19,322 nt of DNA, taken from CAIQPV01 sp963719855. Lineage in GTDB: Bacteria; Pseudomonadota; Gammaproteobacteria; Burkholderiales; Gallionellaceae. The stretch is taken from the NCBI GenBank assembly GCA_963719855.1, contig CAVRDK010000009.1, forward strand, positions 1-19,322, read 5' to 3'. Under the pieces are notes generated by a model. The model saw only the letters and a program-made list of their open reading frames with translations. It had not been told where the DNA came from and ran no database searches. Every line of letters begins with the position of its first letter. Positions within the stretch are counted from its first letter, which is position 1. A program made the translations under genes and the position numbers. Below are positions 13,796-19,322 of this stretch, one piece after another.

Positions 13796-15031
13796 ATGGA
13801 AGTTACGGGACAGGTAATACCCATGTGCGGCGAGAATCTTGAGGACGCTTTGAATAACCCACAATTTTACAATGACAACGACTTTAACCTGCATCTTCGC
13901 ATGGAGGCTGAGGGTGATCACATATCCGAATCTGACGGTGGGGGACTCGAATCCGAGCCATCTCACACCAGCGAGTTGTGGCCCCTAATTGAGGGCCTGC
14001 TTGGTTCAGTCATAGGGTCACTCGGTGCCAGCGGGGGTGTCGTCCGGGTGATATCATCCAACAGCCAGATGCTGCAAATAGCAGGGGCTATCGGTATGCC
14101 ATTTGAAGTTTGCGATTATGAAAGCGTCGTCGATATTGGTTGCGGTGTTTGCGGCAAAGCCGCATACGACAGGGAAATTCATGCGTCCAATGCCGCTGCT
14201 TGCGTACAGCGCTCCGGTCTCTATTTCTCCAACGCAGGATGTAATTACGTGGTTGCGACGCCGCTTGAATATCGCGGTAATCTGATTGGTGTTTTTTCTC
14301 TTTTCTTTGCTGCGGAAAAAGATGTCCCGAATGATATTTCACAAAGTCTGCGGACATTTTCTGAACTCATCGGAATTGCAATTGAGAGCGCAAGGAAAAA
14401 GATTGAGAGCCAGCGTGTTCAGCTGATGTCCGAGCGCCAATCCATGGCTAATGAGATTCATGATTCCTTGGCACACACTTTGTATTATGCCAGAATGCGC
14501 ATGGGCCTGCTGCTTGAGGCCGTAAGGACGCAGAACGAGCAACTTGCACTCAAATGCGCGCACGATCTGGATGAGGCCTTGGGTAGCGGCCAGAAGACCA
14601 TGCGTGAAATCATCACCCATTTTCGTTGTCAGATGGATCCGCTGGGCTTGCAGCATGCCTTGCAAACTTTGGTTGATAAATTTCGCGACCATACTGACAT
14701 AACGATAATATACGCGAACTACGTTACCAATCTCGAACTACCTCTTGAACACGAGCTACAGGTTTTTCATATCGTGCGCGAGGCACTGGCAAATGTTGCG
14801 ACCCATTCATCCGCGACGCATGCCAGCCTGGCTGTTGAACGTAAAGATAACTATTACGTTTTTACCATCGCAGACAATGGCGCAGGGTACGGCAGCGTGC
14901 CGAGCGAAGGGCACTATGGTTTGATGATTATGCGTGAACGCGCATTGCGCATCGGAGGGGAAATCGTAATTGAAAGCGCCGAAGGTAATGGTACCCGTGT
15001 TCAATTAAGATTTCCCGTGCCTGGAATTTAA
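13796..15031 (+). CDS. Soluble NarX-like sensor histidine kinase with Cys-rich GAF domain
   Basis: A 411-aa cytoplasmic kinase with no transmembrane segment. The N-terminal ~55 residues are acidic and probably disordered. A GAF domain (about 60-195) carries an unusual cysteine set: C106, C116-x2-C119 (D-I-G-C-G-V-C-G-K), C136 and C149. These could hold an Fe-S cluster or metal, or sense redox or NO. A coiled linker leads to HisKA_3 with the phosphorylated H222 (N-E-I-H-D-S-L-A-H). A HATPase_c domain follows with N333 (E-A-L-A-N-V), D360-N-G-A-G364 and H-Y-G-L-M-I-M-R-E-R. The order resembles the cytoplasmic half of NarX. The start is uncertain: ATG 13796 has no Shine-Dalgarno, and ATG 13823 is nearly as good. 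The paired regulator starts 14 nt downstream. Confidence 0.9.
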   Translation: MEVTGQVIPMCGENLEDALNNPQFYNDNDFNLHLRMEAEGDHISESDGGGLESEPSHTSELWPLIEGLLGSVIGSLGASGGVVRVISSNSQMLQIAGAIGMPFEVCDYESVVDIGCGVCGKAAYDREIHASNAAACVQRSGLYFSNAGCNYVVATPLEYRGNLIGVFSLFFAAEKDVPNDISQSLRTFSELIGIAIESARKKIESQRVQLMSERQSMANEIHDSLAHTLYYARMRMGLLLEAVRTQNEQLALKCAHDLDEALGSGQKTMREIITHFRCQMDPLGLQHALQTLVDKFRDHTDITIIYANYVTNLELPLEHELQVFHIVREALANVATHSSATHASLAVERKDNYYVFTIADNGAGYGSVPSEGHYGLMIMRERALRIGGEIVIESAEGNGTRVQLRFPVPGI

Positions 15032-15045
15032 GTGGAGTTAAATTG

Positions 15046-15714
15046 ATGAGTGAAAAAATACGGGTTGTCCTGGTGGACGACCACAGCTTGTGTCGTCGCG
15101 GCCTGACCGAACTTCTGACACATCGCTATGGCATCGCTGTGGTTGGAGCCACCGACAATGGCGACGAACTGACCGCCTTGTTGAAAGAGCATCATCCGGA
15201 CTTAGTGGTTATGGACTTACGCATGGAGCCGGTAAATGGCTTGGGATTGCTGGCGCGGATACGCAAGGAGGGTTTTCTCACGCCCGTGTTGATTCTAACC
15301 ATGAGCGATGCCGAATCCGATCTGTCCAATGCGTTGCGTGCCGGAGTGCGTGGCTACCTGCTCAAGGATATGGCTCCTGACGATGTGGTCGACGCAATCC
15401 GTCGGGTTACTGCGGGTGAATTGGTGGTGGCGCCTGCAATGACAGCAAAAATGATCGGAATATTGCAACATGGCTCAAAAGATCAAGGTGAAAAAAGCAC
15501 ACTGAAGTCATTGACCGAACGAGAGCGTGAAGTTCTGGAACTTCTGGCTCACGGTGAAAGCAACAAGGCCATCGCCCAGATATTGGGGATTAGTAATGAC
15601 ACGGTTAAACAGCATGTTCGCCACATCCTCAACAAGCTTCATCTCACATCAAGGGTCGAGGCAGCCGTATTGTTTGCTGTCGAACAGAAAGGCACCGAGG
15701 AGCGTGCCGGTTAG
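15046..15714 (+). CDS. NarL/FixJ-family response regulator
   Basis: A two-domain DNA-binding regulator, 222 aa, probably phosphorylated by the kinase just upstream. The receiver domain has D11-D12, the phospho-acceptor D57 (L-V-V-M-D-L-R-M), T85 and K107 (L-L-K-D-M). The LuxR-type HTH (about 155-210) has L-T-E-R-E-R-E-V-L-E-L-L and N-K-A-I-A-Q-I-L-G-I-S. The ATG at 15046 is chosen over a TTG at 15043; GGAG lies 9 nt upstream. The best guess for a target is the dyad upstream of its own operon. No intrinsic terminator is seen directly after it. The regulated pathway is not shown; NarL-like control of anaerobic respiration genes is the family expectation. Confidence 0.93.
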   Translation: MSEKIRVVLVDDHSLCRRGLTELLTHRYGIAVVGATDNGDELTALLKEHHPDLVVMDLRMEPVNGLGLLARIRKEGFLTPVLILTMSDAESDLSNALRAGVRGYLLKDMAPDDVVDAIRRVTAGELVVAPAMTAKMIGILQHGSKDQGEKSTLKSLTEREREVLELLAHGESNKAIAQILGISNDTVKQHVRHILNKLHLTSRVEAAVLFAVEQKGTEERAG

Positions 15715-15793
15715 TTATCCCGAGATTCGCAGTCAGTTAACTGGGTTTCCCCTTGCACCGATAGTTGAAAAGCGGTTTAACCCAAATAATCCA

Positions 15794-16260
15794 TTAGAGT
15801 AAAGCACCACCTACCCCGTAAGCAGCATGAACAGTGTGTTTCAGCGAAGTTTGAATTTCCGAGTGTCTAATAAACAGGAATTTGCCTAAATTAAGAGTGG
15901 TGGCGTTCTGCCCGAGTTCGTTAGCCTCTGTAGCAACCTTCGCACGGAGATCATTTTCTGCAAAAGATTCAGTCAGACTACCTGCTTCCATAGCGACAAT
16001 CAGCGAAGCGCCACCAGATATTAAAGCTGTTCTGAGACATTGTGGTCCCATCACGTGGGGTATTACGCAGACTGGTGACACGATGCAATAGGGCCTTGAT
16101 CGCATTTACGGTAGCCCGCAAGTTATCGTCCCAAATAAACAGTAGCCGCTTACCCGTCTTGCCCGTATGGGCAAATAGACCATCTTCGTGGAGTCGGCCA
16201 AGGCTAATTTTTAACCTGTCGCTTTGATGGAGTCTACTACCGGGAATTTAGGTACCTTGA
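15794..16260 (-). pseudogene. Decayed phage-type tyrosine recombinase remnant
   Basis: Read on the minus strand in more than one frame, the region gives recombinase-like segments in the correct order. First comes H-E-D-G-L-F-A-H-T-G-K-T-G-K-R-L-L-F with L-R-A-T-V (about 16195-16110). Then comes N-S-F-N-I-W-W-R-F (about 16030-15995). After a frame change comes L-T-E-S-F-A-E-N-D-L-R-A-K-V-A-T-E-A (about 15975-15925), which matches the F-T-E-x-D-L-R-A-K-V block holding the catalytic arginine. The expected L-L-G-H box is broken by an insertion before R-H-S-E-I-Q-T. Frame breaks, no usable start and the lost L-G-H box show a pseudogene. It is not similar to the P4-type integrase at 3430-4653. The last 103 codons are an open frame (15794-16105) but are unlikely to be a functional gene. 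Confidence 0.65.
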
Positions 16261-16284
16261 CAAGCATGTGTATTAGCGTATCAT
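16257..16284 (+). promoter_or_regulatory. Sigma70-like promoter with no gene directly after it
   Basis: A perfect TTGACA (16257-16262) is followed after 16 nt by TATCAT (16279-16284), which matches five of six. The expected start near 16291 is only about 25 nt before a strong terminator stem, so the default product would be a transcript of about 55 nt. Confidence 0.45.
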
Positions 16285-16316
16285 CATATACTGTTACACC
16301 CCTGTTGTTCTCCTCT

Positions 16317-16347
16317 AGGCTTGCGCCCCCCTGCAAGCCTTTTTTTT
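16317..16347 (+). terminator. Strong intrinsic terminator
   Basis: A perfect 8-bp stem AGGCTTGC / GCAAGCCT with an 8-nt GCCCCCCT loop is followed by seven more T bases. It is the best terminator in the window. It lies about 600 nt after the regulator gene and 170 nt before the 388-aa gene, so it may end a small RNA, act as an attenuator of the downstream gene, or be a leftover of the decayed element. Confidence 0.85.
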
Positions 16348-16384
16348 AACCTAAGGAAACGCAGATATACTGAGAACCAAGAAA

Positions 16385-16438
16385 CCACGTCCCGTGGACG
16401 CAGTCACTACCTAGCTTTGAACATCGAAGTACGTCCAC
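16385..16438 (+). other. Two mutually exclusive hairpins in the leader of the 388-aa gene
   Basis: CCACG-tcc-CGTGG (16385-16397) and GTGGACG (16394-16400) with CGTCCAC (16432-16438) share bases 16394-16397, so only one can form at a time. They lie between the terminator at 16317-16347 and the gene at 16516, as alternative structures would in a regulated leader. The pairing is seen; the regulatory role is speculative. Confidence 0.35.
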
Positions 16439-16515
16439 AACAGGTAAGCTTGCTGATATTGAGGATACATCAAGATATTTTCCGAACCACCTAAACCTAC
16501 TTGAGGGACAACACG

Positions 16516-17682
16516 ATGCACTCTGGACCACGCGAAATATTAACTCCTTTCAGGTCTATCCCTCTGGAAGTGCCGGAGGGGATGAAGCACAATGAATTCT
16601 TCAACAGTACGGAGAACCTCAACGATTTGATGAACAACAACGGTTTGCTGATGAACTCGGAAAATCTGTTGTTGTATCGCAAGGCATTGGGTCACAGTAA
16701 CGAGTTTGATTGTTCCATTATATACAATACGTCTAAGACTATTCTCAACCCGCTGGGTCGTCCGGTGCGGCGCACGCAAGTTGCGGATAATGTAAAGCAT
16801 GTGTGGAACCGGATGAACCAGATCATCATTGCGTATATGCTGGAGCAATATCCTGATCCAGACGAGGCGCTGATACTGGCGGGTGAAGCGAGCCTGGATG
16901 CTACCTGGCCGCTGACCTCCCCCGGCGTACCCAGCATTCGTATGCTGCATAACCACTTTATTGTTTTCCCCAAGGCAGAGTTGCGCAACGCCAAGGCGGC
17001 TGATGCCAACAATCCCAATCTTACCGATGGCGGCCAGCACAGCCTGTTTCAAGCATACATGCGCGATGTTTATCGCGAGTTTTTCGACAAGGCGCTGAAT
17101 CTGGAAATTCTAAAACCTGCAAGTGAGGCAGATGCCCGCATCGAGCTTACCGGGTATCCACAGGGACTACCCAGCTGGGAGATACAGGGAGGGGCGGACA
17201 CACTTAACGACATGCATTTCTGGAAAGAATATGACGAAGTGCTGAAAGGCTTCATTGATTTCTATCGCACATTTTTTTCCCAAGTCTCTACGCGTAATGC
17301 GCCCATGTTGCAGGATACTTATTACCCGGATGAGGTAGAAAACGCGCTGCTGTTCAACAACGATTTTTTGAAGACTGCGAAGAAGGTGCGAGACCTCTGT
17401 ATCGTGGATGCGAAATATGCCAATGCCATACGCTGGCAGCCTGCATTCAAACAGCTTATCTACCGCAATGATGCGGGAAAGTTGATCGTTACCATCAGCC
17501 AGAATTCCATCGGTAATGCGATTACCGAATTGCTCGGTGTTGTGGTGAACCGTACCCCTGATGCAGAGGCTTATGCCAAAAGTGAACCCGCGCTGATCGA
17601 GCGCTTGCTCGAAGTGCGCCGCCGCCTGATTGAAGCCGATCTAGGCGATGGGATAGCCACGGCTTATTGGCCGAAGGAATAA
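16516..17682 (+). CDS. Unrecognised protein, 388 aa
   Basis: The ATG at 16516 follows GAGGG with 8 nt spacing and is preferred over an in-frame TTG at 16501. The protein is soluble, with no signal peptide or membrane helix. The N-terminus has an N-rich stretch (F-F-N-S-T-E-N-L-N-D-L-M-N-N-N-G). A central patch (P-S-I-R-M-L-H-N-H-F-I-V-F-P, H145 and H147) recalls the H-x-H active-site strand of GalT/HIT-type nucleotidyl transferases, but only one such motif is visible and the resemblance is weak. Later parts are helical, with many aromatic residues (F-I-D-F-Y-R-T-F-F). It has a long leader with a terminator and alternative hairpins, and precedes the RIO-kinase gene by about 100 nt. I cannot assign a function. 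Confidence 0.85.
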   Translation: MHSGPREILTPFRSIPLEVPEGMKHNEFFNSTENLNDLMNNNGLLMNSENLLLYRKALGHSNEFDCSIIYNTSKTILNPLGRPVRRTQVADNVKHVWNRMNQIIIAYMLEQYPDPDEALILAGEASLDATWPLTSPGVPSIRMLHNHFIVFPKAELRNAKAADANNPNLTDGGQHSLFQAYMRDVYREFFDKALNLEILKPASEADARIELTGYPQGLPSWEIQGGADTLNDMHFWKEYDEVLKGFIDFYRTFFSQVSTRNAPMLQDTYYPDEVENALLFNNDFLKTAKKVRDLCIVDAKYANAIRWQPAFKQLIYRNDAGKLIVTISQNSIGNAITELLGVVVNRTPDAEAYAKSEPALIERLLEVRRRLIEADLGDGIATAYWPKE

Positions 17683-17781
17683 GACGTTACAATCTCTCTT
17701 GCATCATTTTTGTTGAAATGTATGTTCCATGTATCATATCGCAGCTTGCCATAAGGACTGTTTCGTGACGATCACCCATCA

Positions 17782-18633
17782 ATGAAGACCCCAAAAAGAA
17801 TTGAACCGCTGATCCAGGATGGCCTTGTCGACGAGGTTATCCGTCAGTTGATGAGCGGCAAGGAAGCCACGGTCTATGTGGTGCGTTGCGGAGAAGAAAT
17901 ACGTTGCGCGAAGGTTTACAAAGAGGCCAACAAACGCAGTTTCCGCCAGAGCGTGGATTACACAGAAGGCCGCAAAGTGAAAAATAGCCGCCGTGCCCGC
18001 GCCATGGAAAAGGGCACCAGCTATGGACGCAAAGCGCAGGAAGAGGCTTGGCAAAATGCCGAGGTGGATGCTTTGTACCGTCTAGCCGCAGCGGGTGTGC
18101 GCGTGCCCAAGCCGTATAACTTTCATGAGGGTGTGCTGTTGATGGAGCTGGTGACCGACAGCGAGGGCAATGCCGCACCCCGGCTCAACGATCTGGCGCT
18201 TACTGCGGAACTGTCCCGCGAGTATCACCGCACATTGATTACGCAGGTGGTGCGCATGCTCTGCGCCGGGATCGTCCACGGTGATCTGTCCGAATACAAC
18301 GTGCTGGTCGACAGTGAAGGTCCCGTCATTATCGACTTGCCCCAGGCCATTGATGCGGCCGCCAACAACCATGCCTGCAAAATGCTGCTGCGTGATGTCG
18401 AGAATCTGGCCACTTACTTCGGCCAATTTGCCCCCGAGCTTCTAACCACTGACTATGGCATGGAGATATGGTCGCTCTACCAGAGCAGCCAGCTACACCC
18501 GGAAAGCCCACTGACCGGGTGTTTCGAACGTATCGAGAAACCGGTCGACCTGAACGGCGTCATGCGTGAAATCAACGACACGCTCAAGGAAGAAGCGGCG
18601 CGGAAACTTTTCTTGTCGTTAAGGCAAGTTTAA
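17782..18633 (+). CDS. RIO-type serine/threonine protein kinase
   Basis: A 283-aa bacterial RIO-like kinase, resembling the PA4780-type proteins of proteobacteria, whose substrates are little known. A glycine-poor ATP loop (M-S-G-K-E-A-T-V-Y-V-V, about 24-34) is as in RIO kinases. The lysine is K44 (C-A-K-V-Y), the catalytic loop is H166-G-D168-L-S-E-Y-N173, and the metal-binding aspartate is D185 (I-I-D-L-P-Q-A). A flexible basic segment (about 60-85, R-K-V-K-N-S-R-R-A-R) matches the RIO flexible loop that may be autophosphorylated. There is no signal peptide. The start lacks a clear Shine-Dalgarno. It lies 99 nt after the 388-aa gene on the same strand; a separate promoter is possible. Confidence 0.93.
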   Translation: MKTPKRIEPLIQDGLVDEVIRQLMSGKEATVYVVRCGEEIRCAKVYKEANKRSFRQSVDYTEGRKVKNSRRARAMEKGTSYGRKAQEEAWQNAEVDALYRLAAAGVRVPKPYNFHEGVLLMELVTDSEGNAAPRLNDLALTAELSREYHRTLITQVVRMLCAGIVHGDLSEYNVLVDSEGPVIIDLPQAIDAAANNHACKMLLRDVENLATYFGQFAPELLTTDYGMEIWSLYQSSQLHPESPLTGCFERIEKPVDLNGVMREINDTLKEEAARKLFLSLRQV

Positions 18634-18882
18634 ATAACACCCATCGAAAAATACCCATAATCAGGTAGCGTAGTAAAAGCTTAACTTAAGCATAATATGC
18701 TAACCGTGAGAACTACTTGGGGTGAGTCCGGCGGTTTCCGTCGAACGAACAAATTAGTTTATTTCGCGCTAAACTGGCCGGGCGCCGACAGACACGGTTA
18801 TCGGCAAGAAATGCTACGTTGAATATGCTGCCAGCAATACAATAACGCACAACAACTTCACTTACATTTGGTATCGCACATC
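18634..18882. other. Intergenic gap with nested palindromes
   Basis: No gene is seen in these 249 nt. GCTTAA-c-TTAAGC (about 18678-18690) and the overlapping near-palindrome AGCATAATATGCT follow the RIO kinase. CGGCGG-ttt-CCGTCG and GCCGA...TCGGC hairpins lie further on. None has a T run, so a terminator is not evident. The promoter of the acyl-CoA synthetase gene probably lies here, but no convincing hexamer pair was found. Confidence 0.35.
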
Positions 18883-19322
18883 ATGAGCCAACATTATCTT
18901 AATCCCCTCTTCGCACTGAAATCCGTCGCAGTGTTCGGCGCCAGCGACCGGGTTGATTCGGTCGGTCAAATTGTGTTCCAGAACATGCTGGAAAGCGGCT
19001 ATCAGGGCGCCTTGTATCCCGTGAATGCCAAAAATCCCGAGGTGCAGGGACGCAAGGCATACACCTCCATAGCCAAGATTGAGGAGCCGGTAGAAGTGGT
19101 GGTCATCGCCACTCCGCCGCAAACTGTGCCTGACATCATCGAGGATTGCGGCAAGCATGGCGTCAAGGCGGCGGTTATCATTACCGCAGGTTTTGGCGAG
19201 ACCGGCCCCGAGGTACAGGCGCTGGAGCGGGCAGTGCTGGAAAATGCGCACCGCTACGGTATCCGGCTGGTCGGCCCGAATCGTCTCGGTGTGATGCGCC
19301 CCAGCATCGGCCTGACGCCACG
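18883..19322 (+). CDS. NDP-forming acyl-CoA synthetase / Pat-type protein, 3' end outside window
   Basis: The first 146 codons match the CoA-binding domain of the acetyl-CoA synthetase (ADP-forming) family, which includes the Pat/YfiQ lysine acetyltransferases. Visible features are L-K-S-V-A-V-F-G-A-S-D-R (nucleotide/CoA loop), Y-P-V-N-A-K-N, V-V-V-I-A-T-P-P, A-A-V-I-I-T-A-G-F-G-E, and R-L-V-G-P-N-R-L-G. The usual motif is G-P-N-C/S-L-G, so R in place of C or S is unusual. The ATG at 18883 gives M-S-Q-H-Y-L-N-P-L-F, right for the family, though the Shine-Dalgarno is weak. Whether a C-terminal GNAT domain is present, making it Pat, lies beyond the window edge. Confidence 0.85.
   Translation, partial: MSQHYLNPLFALKSVAVFGASDRVDSVGQIVFQNMLESGYQGALYPVNAKNPEVQGRKAYTSIAKIEEPVEVVVIATPPQTVPDIIEDCGKHGVKAAVIITAGFGETGPEVQALERAVLENAHRYGIRLVGPNRLGVMRPSIGLTP

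Noticed and set aside
13676..13966. Minus-strand 96-codon frame across the kinase promoter
   Set aside because: Antisense to the kinase 5' end and its promoter region; Cys/Tyr/Trp-rich shadow composition and no ribosome-binding site.
15794..16105. 103-codon minus-strand frame as an intact gene
   Set aside because: It is the in-frame tail of a broken recombinase; no start signal, and it lacks the L-L-G-H box.
16346..16531. Minus-strand 61-codon frame upstream of the 388-aa gene
   Set aside because: Cys/Ser-rich with no ribosome-binding site; overlaps the leader hairpins.
18862..19251. Minus-strand 129-codon frame
   Set aside because: Antisense to the acyl-CoA synthetase, whose frame matches a known family.

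Overview
The window reads as a chromosomal stretch of a betaproteobacterium. An iron- or sulfur-oxidising lineage such as the Gallionellaceae is the best guess. This rests on a QmoAB-HdrCB electron-transfer operon next to an anaerobic ubiquinone set (ubiUVT), and on a NarX/NarL-like two-component system. The lineage is an inference; no rRNA or other phylogenetic marker is present.

Layout: (1) 1-4850 is one end of an integrated mobilizable island. It has the C-terminal part of a relaxase-like protein, a run of small tightly packed unknown genes on the + strand, a secreted small protein, and a P4-type tyrosine recombinase on the minus strand. The recombinase lies next to the 3' end of tRNA-Glu, the likely integration site. 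(2) 4850-5070 is a tRNA-Ala/tRNA-Glu operon on the minus strand with a clear sigma70 promoter and a terminator. (3) 5082-7486 is ubiU-ubiV-ubiT on the minus strand, for oxygen-independent ubiquinone synthesis, with all expected Fe-S cysteines. (4) 7521-7630 is a REP-like palindromic repeat pair. (5) 7718-12856 is qmoA-qmoB-hdrC-hdrB on the minus strand, a flavin/Fe-S electron-transfer complex with no membrane subunit in the window. (6) 13029-13574 is a YfcE-type phosphodiesterase. (7) 13796-15714 is a soluble NarX-like kinase with a cysteine-rich GAF domain and a NarL-type regulator on the + strand, preceded by a 7-2-7 dyad. (8) 15794-16500 is a scar region: a decayed tyrosine recombinase on the minus strand, then an isolated promoter-terminator pair on the + strand and two competing hairpins. 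(9) 16516-19322 holds an unrecognised 388-aa protein, a RIO-type kinase, and the start of an NDP-forming acyl-CoA synthetase, all on the + strand.

How the parts may work together: the Qmo/Hdr proteins probably pass electrons between a cytoplasmic redox enzyme (classically APS reductase, which is not in the window) and the quinone pool. The adjacent ubiUVT genes would keep ubiquinone available without oxygen. The NarX/NarL-like pair may sense a redox or gas signal through its cysteine-rich GAF domain. Two unrelated tyrosine recombinases, one intact at a tRNA and one decayed, show that the region has received mobile DNA at least twice.

Least explained parts: the island's small-gene cassette (including a probable gene overlapping the relaxase frame), a 12-bp repeat set around the integrase promoter, the long hairpin at 2699-2769, the scar region at 15.8-16.5 kb, and the 388-aa protein.
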